Below are positions 1 through 7,310 of a stretch of DNA of 13,962 bases, in pieces. The number at the start of each line of letters is the position of its first letter. Within the stretch, counting starts at the first letter, position 1. The stretch comes from an uncultured bacterium (GTDB taxonomy: Bacteria > Cyanobacteriota > Vampirovibrionia > Gastranaerophilales > Gastranaerophilaceae), in the NCBI GenBank assembly GCA_958366705.1, contig CATXCB010000025.1, positions 1 to 13,962 on the forward strand. Direction: 5' to 3'. The notes under the pieces were generated by a model. It saw only the letters and a list, made by a program, of their open reading frames with translations. It was not told the DNA's origin and ran no database searches. Position numbers and translations under genes: made by a program.

Positions 1-2
1 AC

Positions 3-365
3 GGTAATGACACCATTTACAACAGAAATGGCAACGATACCATCAAGTTCGGGGAGGACGTTAACCCTGAAGATATAGCTTTTTATATGGATTCCTCTAA
101 GAATTTATTTATCGATTATGGTTCTGAAACAGGAACTGATACAATCAAAATTTCCAATCAGGAAAATATAAATTATGCTATAGAATCATTTGAAATAAAA
201 AATTCATCTGGAGAAACTCAATTATTAACTTCAGATGATATTAATAAATTAGTTCAGGATATGACTGCATATGCTACTGATAACGGAATTTCTATAAATT
301 CAGTTGCTGATGTTAAAGGCAACCAGGATTTAATGAATCTAGTTATTAACTCTTGGGCTGCATAA
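3..365 (+). CDS. RTX-like calcium-binding secreted protein, C-terminal end (partial)
   Basis: This is the last 120 codons of a protein that begins before the window; the frame is open from base 3. The first residues contain two GNDTI-type repeats (GNDTIYNRNGNDTIKFGEDV), the signature of haemolysin-type calcium-binding nonapeptide repeats that form a parallel beta-roll outside the cell. A tail of about 80 residues follows, with a phrase like IESFEIKNSSGETQLLTSDD, typical of the haemolysin-related domain after such repeats. The tail ends in a mixed helix (LVQDMTAYATDNG...LVINSWAA) that matches the usual place of the uncleaved type I secretion signal. The exporter genes begin 20 bp downstream, so this protein is very likely their substrate. 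The missing N-terminal part would decide whether it is a toxin, adhesin, bacteriocin or enzyme. Confidence 0.85.
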   Translation, partial: GNDTIYNRNGNDTIKFGEDVNPEDIAFYMDSSKNLFIDYGSETGTDTIKISNQENINYAIESFEIKNSSGETQLLTSDDINKLVQDMTAYATDNGISINSVADVKGNQDLMNLVINSWAA

Positions 366-385
366 TAAATTACAAAGGTGAAAAA

Positions 386-2506
386 ATGCAAACAGGACTT
401 ATTGCTTTTGATACAATCGCTAAAATAAATGGAATAAGTTTAGATTTACGATCTATCATTAGAGAATACAGCCTAAATAATGAAGAAATTGGAGTCGTGG
501 AACTGCTTTGGATTATGAAGCAGTTCGACTTCAAATCAAAAATTAAACAAATTAGCGCTGAGCAATTTGTACAAAACTATCCACTACCAGCAATAATCAT
601 CTTAAATAACCTAACCTATGCTGTTCTACTTAAAATAAATGCAGATACAAAAAAGGCTCTGATATTTTCTATAACCGAAAAACACACTATAGAAATATCC
701 TTTGAAGAGCTTGAAAAAATATGTAATAATAATTTTATTATTCTTTCACATAAACTAATCAATTCACAAATAAAATTTGGCTTTAAATGGTTTTTTAATG
801 AAATCCTTACATACAAACAAGTTATTGTTGAAGTTATGCTGGGTTCATTTATTGTTCAACTATTTGGGCTCATAACACCTTTATTCACACAGGTTATACT
901 GGATAAAGTAATTGTACACAGGAGTATTATGACCCTTGATGTACTGGCATTCGCGTTTGTTGTTATTATGATATTTGAACTGTTACTAAATTTTGCAAGA
1001 AAATATATATTCTTACATACAGCTAGCAAAATTGATGCTAAATTAGGAGCAAAACTTTTTAAACATTTGTTTTCTCTGCCATTTACATACTTTGAAAGCC
1101 GAAAAGTAGGTAATATTATTACAAGAGTCAGAGAACTAGATCAAATAAGAGATTTTATAACAAATAAATCGGTATCGGTTATTCTTGATTTATTCTTTTC
1201 TTTTGTCTTTCTTATTATGATGTTTATCTATAGTCCGATTTTAACTTTTACAGTTATTCTATTTATTACAATAATTGCTATACTATATCTGGTAATAACA
1301 CCAGAATTAAGAGAAAGATTAGAGAAAAAATTTCAAATGGGAGCACAATCTAATTCTTATTTAGTTGAATCAGTCACAGGCATTCAAACAGTTAAATCAC
1401 TTGCTATAGAAGGTAGTATGCAAAAAAAATGGGAGGATTATTTAGCTAAATATATTAGTTCTTCTTTTAGATTGTCTAACATGGGCAATATTGCAAGTGC
1501 AATTTCTAACATGCTGCAAAAAGCAATGACCATCAGCATTCTATATTTTGGTGTAAAGCTTGTAATTTCAAACAAACTTACTATAGGGCAACTAATCGCA
1601 TTCCAAATGTTTTCCAACCAATTTTCAGCACCGGTGTTAAGACTTGTAAATTTATGGAACGAATTCCAGCAATGTCTTCTAGGTATTGACAGGCTCGGAG
1701 ATATATTAAATAACCCTGTAGAAGTTCAATCAAGTAAAAGTATTACGCTCCCTCAAATACATGGTTCCGTTAAGTTTGACAACTTATGCTTTAAATATGC
1801 ACCCAATTTGCCATATGCAATAAATCACTTTAAATATTTTGTAAAACCTGGAATGAGTGTTGGAATTGTCGGGAAAAGCGGAAGCGGTAAAAGTACGGTA
1901 ACTAAACTTATTCAAAGACTATACCTGCCAAATGAAGGAACAATATATATTGACGGAATTGATGTCAGACAAATAAATCCAACTTGGCTTAGATACAATA
2001 TAGGTGTAGTATTACAAGAAAATTACTTATTTGCAGGTTCAATAAGAGAAAACATATCCTTGCCTAAGCCAGATGCTCCTATTGAGCTAATCATGCAAGT
2101 TGCACAAATGGCAGGAGCTCATGAATTCATTTCAGAATTTCCAGAAGGATATGAAACTATCGTGGGAGAAAGAGGTTCAAGTTTATCAGGAGGTCAGCGT
2201 CAAAGAATTGCAATCGCTAGAGCCTTGATTACAAACCCCAAAATTTTTATTATGGACGAAGCAACATCTGCACTTGATTATGAATCTGAAAGAATCATTC
2301 TTAACAATATGAATAAAATCACAAAAGGAAGAACAACATTTATTATTGCTCACAGGCTTTCTGCTGTTAGGAATTGTGATGTTATACTTGTAATGGATAA
2401 AGGACACATAATAGAAGTAGGCAATCATAATGAACTTATGAATAATAAAAAAGGATATTACAGATTTTTATATAGTCAACAAGGCGGAGGAGTAAATGTG
2501 GCATAG
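386..2506 (+). CDS. Type I secretion exporter, ABC ATPase with C39-like domain (HlyB/LktB type)
   Basis: Inner-membrane half-transporter that uses ATP to drive an RTX substrate through a type I channel. The ATG at 386 gives 706 residues, almost the HlyB length, and has AAAGGTG upstream. An earlier in-frame ATG at 353 would overlap the preceding gene and adds nothing conserved. Residues 1-125 resemble a C39 peptidase domain, but the catalytic Cys and His positions are lost (SGL/YGL-like start, YAVLLKI instead of a His motif), so it should dock the substrate rather than cleave it. Several hydrophobic membrane segments follow at about 145-430. The nucleotide-binding domain has Walker A GKSGSGKST, Q-loop VVLQENY, signature LSGGQRQR, Walker B IFIMDEATSALD and H-loop IIAHRLS, all intact. 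It overlaps the HlyD-type gene by 11 bp, which suggests coupled translation. Confidence 0.93.
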   Translation: MQTGLIAFDTIAKINGISLDLRSIIREYSLNNEEIGVVELLWIMKQFDFKSKIKQISAEQFVQNYPLPAIIILNNLTYAVLLKINADTKKALIFSITEKHTIEISFEELEKICNNNFIILSHKLINSQIKFGFKWFFNEILTYKQVIVEVMLGSFIVQLFGLITPLFTQVILDKVIVHRSIMTLDVLAFAFVVIMIFELLLNFARKYIFLHTASKIDAKLGAKLFKHLFSLPFTYFESRKVGNIITRVRELDQIRDFITNKSVSVILDLFFSFVFLIMMFIYSPILTFTVILFITIIAILYLVITPELRERLEKKFQMGAQSNSYLVESVTGIQTVKSLAIEGSMQKKWEDYLAKYISSSFRLSNMGNIASAISNMLQKAMTISILYFGVKLVISNKLTIGQLIAFQMFSNQFSAPVLRLVNLWNEFQQCLLGIDRLGDILNNPVEVQSSKSITLPQIHGSVKFDNLCFKYAPNLPYAINHFKYFVKPGMSVGIVGKSGSGKSTVTKLIQRLYLPNEGTIYIDGIDVRQINPTWLRYNIGVVLQENYLFAGSIRENISLPKPDAPIELIMQVAQMAGAHEFISEFPEGYETIVGERGSSLSGGQRQRIAIARALITNPKIFIMDEATSALDYESERIILNNMNKITKGRTTFIIAHRLSAVRNCDVILVMDKGHIIEVGNHNELMNNKKGYYRFLYSQQGGGVNVA

Positions 2507-3833
2507 AATAAAAAGCGTAATTCTTAACAGTATAAGACAAATAAATGACTCTTACGAATTTAAACCACTATTAAGCGAAATTGAAGATACTCCAGTTAGT
2601 CCACTTGGAAGATTTATGTTTTGGACAGTTTTATCTCTTATTATAATAACCATACTTTGGCTTTTTATAGGAAAAGTTGATATCGTTATAAATGCCAGAG
2701 GTATTGTAATTCCCGATGGAGAAGCAAAAGTAATACAGCCATTTGAAACCGGTGTTATAAAACAAATACTAGTTAAGGAAGGAGATTTTGTAAAAAAGGG
2801 ACAATTGCTTATTGAAATAGATTCATCAATAACAGATACTCAATTAGAAACAGTAACAAAAAACTTGGAACAAAGTAAATTGGAAGCTGAACGTCTAAAT
2901 GCTAACAGCAAGCTTACAAATTTTAACCCTAAAAACCATAATAACCAAGAAGTAGAAACCCAACAAAGAATTTACCAAGAAAATTTAAAATATTTACAAA
3001 GTTCAGTTAATCAAAAACAGCAAGAAATTAACCAAATAAGCCGACAAATAGATTCCTCTCAAGCGCAGAAAAGAGACTATTTATCTCAGCTTACGAACGC
3101 AAAAGAACGTCAACACCGCCTTGAAAATGTCCTTGATGTCATCGCATACAATCAATATCAAGACGCTAAAGACCGAACAATATCGTTAACAGAATCTGTA
3201 AATAGAACAGAATCTGAAATTCAACGTTTACAGCATCAAAAAAGACAAGTTCAAAATGAAATTTCTCAGCTACAAGCAAACTTTAAATTACAGAACTTAA
3301 ATTTATTATCAGAAACTCAAAAACGTATAAACGATTTAAACGCAAATAGAGAACAGATAGAATTTAGTAACAAAAATCAGAAAATTACAGCACCTTGTGA
3401 TGGTTACATTGATAAACTTGCAATACACACTATTGGAGGAATCGTTACCCAGGCCCAAGAAATTATCGCACTTACACCAGCTCAAACTCCTGTACTTATA
3501 AAAGCAAAAGTCTTGAATAAAGATATTGGATTTATTAAACCAAATCTACCTGTTTCTATAAAAATAGATACATATGACTTCCAAAAATATGGAATCTTAC
3601 ATGGAAAAGTTAGATCTATCTCACAAAACAGTATTGAAGATGAAAAACTTGGACCAATTTACGAAATTTATATAAAACCTGAACAAAATACGCTAACCAT
3701 TGAGGGTAATGAGCAAAAATTATCAACAGGTATGACCCTTAATGCTGAAATCGAAATTGGAGAAAGAAGAATTATTGAATTTTTCATATATCCACTAATT
3801 AAATACATGGATGAAGGTATAAGTGTTAGATAA
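2496..3833 (+). CDS. Type I secretion membrane-fusion protein (HlyD family)
   Basis: Periplasmic adaptor that joins the ABC exporter to an outer-membrane TolC-like channel. The 445 residues match the HlyD plan. There is a cytoplasmic N-terminus of about 42 residues, then one membrane helix (FMFWTVLSLIIITILWLFIG). A first lipoyl half follows (about 85-110, with VKEGDFVKKGQLLIEID), then a long Gln/Glu/Lys-rich coiled coil (about 115-290). The second lipoyl half has KITAPCDGYIDKLAIHTIGG, and the C-terminal beta-barrel region ends in the family-typical STGMTLNAEIEIGERRIIEF. The start lies inside the end of the exporter gene with a strong GGAGGAG five bases upstream, so the pair is translated together. 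No TolC gene follows; it must be elsewhere. The gene ends 11 bp from a convergent phage remnant. Confidence 0.93.
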   Translation: MWHRIKSVILNSIRQINDSYEFKPLLSEIEDTPVSPLGRFMFWTVLSLIIITILWLFIGKVDIVINARGIVIPDGEAKVIQPFETGVIKQILVKEGDFVKKGQLLIEIDSSITDTQLETVTKNLEQSKLEAERLNANSKLTNFNPKNHNNQEVETQQRIYQENLKYLQSSVNQKQQEINQISRQIDSSQAQKRDYLSQLTNAKERQHRLENVLDVIAYNQYQDAKDRTISLTESVNRTESEIQRLQHQKRQVQNEISQLQANFKLQNLNLLSETQKRINDLNANREQIEFSNKNQKITAPCDGYIDKLAIHTIGGIVTQAQEIIALTPAQTPVLIKAKVLNKDIGFIKPNLPVSIKIDTYDFQKYGILHGKVRSISQNSIEDEKLGPIYEIYIKPEQNTLTIEGNEQKLSTGMTLNAEIEIGERRIIEFFIYPLIKYMDEGISVR

Positions 3834-3843
3834 AAAATAAACA

Positions 3844-4244
3844 TTAATAAAAATTTTCAATTTGTTCTAATATTTCATACCTAATTTCATTACCGATATT
3901 TTTTACATAAGACCTTGCAGGAATATTGATAGAACGACTCTTACCGACCTGTCCTCCGAGTTGATGAATTCTGGCATAAGGCAAAATTGAACCTATGATG
4001 GCAGAATTATCATCATATTGAGTATTTACTGAAGCAACTAGTTTACCTTACTTGCACAATTTATCCGGGCCATTTTCGTTGTTTAGTACGTTGTTTTTTG
4101 TTGATTCGCCAAATCTGTCCATTTCTCAGATCGGTCCTGTTCTCTAAAGTTGTCTTCAGTTGAAAATGCGAAAATACTTGCAATATTTTTCATTAACGAT
4201 CGCATGTTTTCGCATTTTCTGGTGTAAAGAAAAACATTAAAGGA
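3844..4244 (-). pseudogene. Mu-like phage virion morphogenesis protein (gpG / Phage_tail_S type), broken
   Basis: Translating the minus strand gives two adjoining open stretches in different frames. The upstream piece (4244 down to 4083) reads ENMRSLMKNIASIF, then STEDNFREQ and EKWTDLANQQ. The downstream piece (4047 to 3844) reads GKLVASVNTQYDD, then ILPYARIHQLGGQVGKSRSI, NIPARSYV and a closing EILEQIENFY. Together these follow the known order of the phage virion morphogenesis family: a W-x-x-L motif, a G-(R/K)-L segment, a Y-A-R-I-H-Q-x-G-G motif and an IPARxY motif near the end. A frameshift and an in-frame stop (4048-4050) separate the pieces, and about 30 N-terminal residues are missing. 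It is a decayed structural gene of a Mu-like prophage, facing the secretion operon. The family call rests on remembered motifs only. Confidence 0.75.
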
Positions 4245-4654
4245 TTATTTGTAACAGTAATAATGAGTATTAGATTATATATATTACTATTGTAAATGTT
4301 TGCTTTTACATAAACAGTAAAAGTTTATATTTTATTATGTTGCAATAATAACGAAAAAACTAAAAAATTAACCAAATTGATTTTTCTCTTTATCTAGCAA
4401 CATCTAAAGAAAAGTGTTCATGTTTATCTTGTTTTGTATTATATAAAACACTGTTAAAACTCAAATACAAAGCCACAAATGCCGATATATTATGTATATT
4501 CTAACATATAGAACAAGATGGAAATAACTATGAGATGAAGATTTTATGGTATTTTGTAATATTGAAAAATTATCTAATTTAACAAATTTTAATAAATTAA
4601 ATTTTGAAATACTTACATGATAACATGACAAAATAGTGTTCCTAAAAATTTTGA
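4245..4654. other. AT-rich stretch with no intact gene
   Basis: I find no supported gene here. It lies between the phage remnant and the nuclease fragment. One short plus-strand stretch, 4534-4617, reads as DEDFMVFCNIEKLSNLTNF and so on to EILT before TGA TAA. This could be a scrap of a DNA methyltransferase (such proteins have a comparable FCN...LxW segment), but the match is too short to call. The rest is poly-A/T-rich DNA with stops in all frames and no convincing terminator, tRNA or repeat. Confidence 0.5.
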
Positions 4655-4894
4655 GGCAATTTGACAGAAGAATCTTTATATGAATTTGAATGTAGCGATA
4701 TTTCAGAGCAAAAGATGCTTGAATCTTTTGAACCAAGTGAGTATGAAGATGTCATAGAAGATTGGGTTAATGGTTATTTAAAATCCAAAAGAAAATAGGT
4801 TGATGTTGAAAGGTTAGGAGGGAAAGGAGATAAAGGGCGAGATGTCTGTGCCTTTTATACAACAGATAGACAAACTTGGGATAACTATCAATAA
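4655..4894 (+). pseudogene. Fragment of a nuclease-like protein (GGxGDKGRDV...WDNYQ motif), truncated
   Basis: One frame runs from 4655 to a stop at 4892-4894, interrupted only by a TAG at 4796-4798. Before the TAG it reads SEYEDVIEDWVNGYLKSKRK; after it VDVERLGGKGDKGRDVCAF and TDRQTWDNYQ. In intact proteins this pattern (an acidic helix with W, then RLGGxGDKGRDV, then WDNYQCKHY) forms the N-terminal restriction-endonuclease-like domain of certain defence proteins, including ABC-three-component-type effectors. The conserved D and the Q of the expected QxK are visible. The TAG probably replaced a Tyr codon. The protein stops exactly at WDNYQ, where methyltransferase sequence begins in another frame, so the 3' part was lost by deletion. 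The family assignment is from memory of the motif; the gene is clearly dead. Confidence 0.6.
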
Positions 4895-5330
4895 AAACGG
4901 ATTTAAAATTTTAAATGACATTTGTTGATTTAAGCCACATGCATCCCCGAATATGTCTTGCAGGTATTTTACAGCAAGCCATGAAACACTTTTGTGGGCA
5001 AAAATCGATAATAAGGAAAAACATACATTCAATTATAAGCTTATGAAAATTGGTAATTGAAATGAAGATTTTATTAAAAAACCGAAAAAACAAATGCGTT
5101 CAGTTTTGGCAATAGAAACTTCGAAAAGTTATGAAAAAGAATTTGGGAAACACCCAACACAAAAACCTTTAGAATTGTTAAAGCGTATAATCCTTGCATC
5201 AACAAATGTTGGAGATTTGATTCTTGATCCTTTTACAGGAAGTTCAACAACTGGTATAATGGCTTTAAAATTAGATAGGAAATTTATTGGTATAGACTTG
5301 GTAAAAGAATATATAGACGAAGTTGCTTAA
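4890..5330 (+). pseudogene. N6-adenine DNA methyltransferase, C-terminal half (DpnA/HinfI-like), broken
   Basis: The frame from about 4890 to the TAA at 5328-5330 matches the second half of beta-class adenine methylases such as DpnA (M.DpnIIB). Visible landmarks are NGFKILNDI, then PHASPNMSCRYFTASHETLL, WAKIDNKEKHTFNYKLMK, KQMRSV, FGKHPTQKPLELLKRIILAS and DLILDPFTGSSTTGI with RKFIGIDLVKEYID. The last two carry the SAM-binding FxGxx loop and its partner. The N-terminal half, with the catalytic DPPY-type motif, is absent. Two in-frame TGA codons (4926-4928 and 5058-5060) interrupt it, and KQMRSVL has Leu where homologues have Trp. An intact ORF of 78 codons remains from 5094. Without its catalytic half it cannot methylate. 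It ends 2 bp before the DpnI-like gene. Confidence 0.82.
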
Positions 5331-5332
5331 GT

Positions 5333-6135
5333 ATGAATTTATTTTTTAATACAAATTTAGCAGAAGAATATCACTCAAATTCTCAGGAAATAAGAGTAAT
5401 GAGCAAAAATTGGGTAAATGATAACGTTTATTGTGTAAGGTGTGGGAACAAATTATCTCATTTTGAGAATAATAAACCTGTTGGAGATTTCTATTGTGAA
5501 AAGTGTAAAGAAGAATTTGAACTAAAGAGTAACAAATCAAAACTAGGCAAAAAATATGTGATGGTGCTTATGAAACAATGATAGAAAAAATTAGAAATGG
5601 TGACGTTCCTAAATTTTTCTACTTGAATTATGATTTAAAAACTTATTCTGTTAATAATTTATTAATCATCCCTAAGCATTATTTCACTGAAAATATTATT
5701 TTAAAAAGGCTTCCTATACCTGAAACAGCACGCAGAACAGGATGGATTGGTTGCAATATTGATGTTTCATCAATACCTTCATCAGGGAAACTATACTTAA
5801 TTTCTAATCGACAAGTTGTTGATAAAAATGTAGTTATTTCTAATTTCAATAAAATGTTATTTTTAAGAAGCAAAAAAAAATGACTAAAAGGATGGATATT
5901 AGATATAATAAAATGTATTGATTTGTTAAATAAGAAAAATGTCACATTGGATGAAATATATTCTTTTGAAAATTTATTAAAATTAAAACATCCTAATAAT
6001 AACAATGTTAGAGCAAAAATAAGACAGCAGTTACAAATTTTAAGAGATTATGTTTTTTTAACTTTTACTAAAATACTTTATCATGAAAACATTTATGTTT
6101 TATACGCGAGATGGTTTTACGCAAGATATAAATAA
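5333..6135 (+). pseudogene. dpnI-like: DpnI-family restriction endonuclease (methyl-GATC specific), frameshifted
   Basis: DpnI cuts G(m6A)TC and so attacks methylated foreign DNA. The start at 5333 gives MNLFFNTNLAEEYHSNSQ. A zinc site follows (C34, C37, C55, C58, in YCVRCG and DFYCEKC), then a PD-(D/E)xK active site with D52, E63 and K65 (DFYCEKCKEEFELKS). The frame is lost at an A6 run (5549-5554) and resumes one frame over as CDGAYETMIEKIRNGD, then ETARRTGWIGCNIDVSSIPS. One extra A would restore reading. A TGA at 5881-5883 interrupts before LKGWILDIIKCIDLL, and the same frame continues through the winged-helix part with VRAKIRQQLQILRD. The end after LRDYVFLTF diverges from DpnI, so a third lesion is possible. 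The expected end is near 6080; 6135 is the first stop. Active-site residues survive in the first piece. Confidence 0.85.
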
Positions 6136-6292
6136 TAAGGATATTGAGAATATGCAAATTTTAGGATTTGTTCAAGGGATAGATACAATATCTGCATATG
6201 AAAATTTTAGAAAAATCTTTAATCAAGATAATGAATACTATTTTAAAGAAACAATTGCTCAAGAAGTTATTGGAAAACCAATATATTTTTAA
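6083..6292 (+). CDS. Small uncharacterised protein, 69 residues
   Basis: An intact short ORF starting MKTFMFYTRDGFTQD, continuing with IENMQILGFVQGID and ending EVIGKPIYF. It is acidic-to-neutral with no membrane helix or signal peptide. I recall similar small proteins with an FYTxxGYTxxP...ENxQxLG pattern in gut bacteria, without known function. It overlaps the decayed 3' end of the DpnI-like gene in another frame, and no clear ribosome-binding site precedes it, so it may be part of the same old defence island or a chance survivor. Confidence 0.5.
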   Translation: MKTFMFYTRDGFTQDINNKDIENMQILGFVQGIDTISAYENFRKIFNQDNEYYFKETIAQEVIGKPIYF

Positions 6293-6309
6293 CTTTAAAA
6301 TGTATTTCT

Positions 6310-6417
6310 TTGCTTTTAGCAGTAAGAGCTAATGAAATTTATACAATAGATAAGGATGGCGAATATAATTATTCAATTGAAGAATATAAAATGTTTATGA
6401 GAAAAAGAATTAAATAA
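6310..6417 (+). pseudogene. Short coding remnant, 35 residues
   Basis: A frame from a possible TTG start reads LLAVRANEIYTIDKDGEYNY and SIEEYKMFMRKRIK before TAA. The composition looks coding (acidic, then a basic tail), but there is no ATG and no clear ribosome-binding site. It looks like the 3' end of a gene whose front was lost. It ends 22 bp before the first repeat of the supposed mobile-element end. I do not recognise it. Confidence 0.25.
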
Positions 6418-6599
6418 GTATAATTTAATATTATAATTTGTCCAAGCTTGATTTTTTATTATTCTTAAGTGATGAATACGATACCTAAAATTGTTCATTA
6501 TTAAAATACCTTTTATGTCTAAATGATACGTTTTCCAAGAATTGACTTGATATTTAACTTATTGAGAGTAATGAATATCATTGCTGATAAGAGGTAGCA
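6418..6599. repeat. Candidate left end of the mobile element (transposase-site array)
   Basis: A non-coding 182-bp stretch with short motifs that recur near 13.6-13.8 kb. They are TGTCCAAG at 6439-6446, ACGATACC at 6478-6485 (compare ACGATTAC at 13754-13761), and the 21-mer at 6534-6554. The motifs point inward, as transposase-binding sites do. I cannot place the exact terminal base or a target-site duplication. A TTGACT at 6542 has no good -10 partner, so no promoter is called for the following genes. Confidence 0.4.
6534..6554 (+). repeat. 21-bp inverted repeat, left copy
   Basis: TCCAAGAATTGACTTGATAT plus T. It matches the minus strand of 13683-13703 at 18 of 21 positions, the first 11 being identical. 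It lies outside all genes and just upstream of the small-gene cluster, where a transposase-binding site would be expected. In DNA this AT-rich a chance match of this size is possible but unlikely. Confidence 0.45.
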
Positions 6600-6815
6600 A
6601 TGATTGAAACAGGTAAAAAATACAAACTTAAAAAGATTAAAGGCTTTGAAAAATCAGATAATGAGTATTACAAAGTAATTGGATTCTATAACTTTGATAC
6701 TGTAATTTGTAAAAACGTCTACGGAGAAAGATTTGTGTTTATGAAGGAGTTTTTAATAGACCCACAAAAGCCTGATGATATTTATTCAGACTTGATCATT
6801 GAAAGGAAAGAATGA
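6600..6815 (+). CDS. Small uncharacterised protein, 71 residues
   Basis: Starts MIETGKKYKLKKIKGFEKSD, then YYKVIGFYNFDTVICKNVYG and ERFVFMKEFLID. The many beta-branched residues and the GKKYKLK...KVIGF layout suggest a small SH3-like beta-barrel, but that is a guess from composition. AGAGG lies five bases before the ATG. Its TGA stop overlaps the next start (ATGATGA), so the two genes are probably translated together. It is the first of three small plus-strand genes that converge on the transposase operon and lie inside the supposed mobile element. No function can be assigned. Confidence 0.6.
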   Translation: MIETGKKYKLKKIKGFEKSDNEYYKVIGFYNFDTVICKNVYGERFVFMKEFLIDPQKPDDIYSDLIIERKE

Positions 6816-7024
6816 TGACAGAAAAAGACTATGCACTTTATGGCACAAAGGTTTTGAATTTAAAAACACAAGAAATCGGATTGTTGATTTGTATTTGGAA
6901 AAACAAGTTTGCTGATGCAGAGGTAGATTACGCGACTTGCGTTGATAAACAAGGCAAAAGGTACAATATAGAGCTTGATAACATACGAGGGTTTGAAGAT
7001 GATTTTTGCAAAGCGAACAGTTGA
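6812..7024 (+). CDS. Small uncharacterised protein, 70 residues
   Basis: Starts MMTEKDYALYGTKVLNLKTQ, then EIGLLICIWKNKFADAEVDY and CVDKQGKRYNIELDNIRGFE. The alternation of strands with a VDKQGKRY turn again suggests a small all-beta fold like its upstream neighbour, perhaps a paralogous accessory protein. The start could be 6812 or 6815; GAAAGGAA precedes both. It overlaps the upstream gene by 4 bp and ends with TGA, which shows TGA is a working stop here. No recognisable motif or membrane segment. Confidence 0.6.
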   Translation: MMTEKDYALYGTKVLNLKTQEIGLLICIWKNKFADAEVDYATCVDKQGKRYNIELDNIRGFEDDFCKANS

Positions 7025-7072
7025 ACCTATAGTGAAACTTGTGAGCCTGTATCTGAAATGGAGCGTAGCAAA

Positions 7073-7306
7073 ATGAAAGTGAAAAATAAACTAACAAGAG
7101 AAACCTTAGAAATAACATATCCTGAATTTAGAAAAAGGTTTGCAAAAGAAATTAGGACTGCTTTTGAAAGTTATCGCAGAACACAGCTAAATAAATATTC
7201 TTACAATTTTAAAGATGATAATTCTATGGAATACAATTTCTACTTCCAATTACAATGGAATTTCAATCATTTTGGAATTTCTAATTGGTATATTGAAAAG
7301 TTATAG
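7073..7306 (+). CDS. Small uncharacterised basic protein, 77 residues
   Basis: Reads MKVKNKLTRETLEITYPEF, then RKRFAKEIRTAFESYRRTQL, and ends NFNHFGISNWYIEKL. A strongly basic amphipathic middle (RKRFAKEIRTAFESYRR) could bind nucleic acid, but no family is recognised. I prefer the ATG at 7073 because GGAG lies about nine bases upstream; an in-frame ATG at 7058 has no such signal and would add five residues. It is separated by about 50 bp from the upstream small gene and ends 4 bp from the convergent HTH gene, with no visible terminator between them. Confidence 0.6.
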   Translation: MKVKNKLTRETLEITYPEFRKRFAKEIRTAFESYRRTQLNKYSYNFKDDNSMEYNFYFQLQWNFNHFGISNWYIEKL

Positions 7307-7310
7307 ATAA

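Noticed and set aside
4162..4219. Inverted pair GAAAATGCGAAAA / TTTTCGCATTTTC resembling phage Mu MuA-binding sites
   Set aside because: Both arms fall inside or at the edge of the decayed gpG-like coding frame, the rest of the MuA consensus is poor, and no partner end is seen. Probably chance or a hairpin in the pseudogene.
4461..5093. Minus-strand ORFs of 60-91 codons in the defence island
   Set aside because: They are antisense to the nuclease and methylase fragments or lie in AT-rich DNA, with Phe/Ile/Tyr-rich low-complexity translations and no ribosome-binding sites.
4814..5330. Genome-wide TGA=Trp code
   Set aside because: TGA ends the ATPase gene and two small genes, and TGG encodes Trp throughout; only the decayed island has internal TGA.
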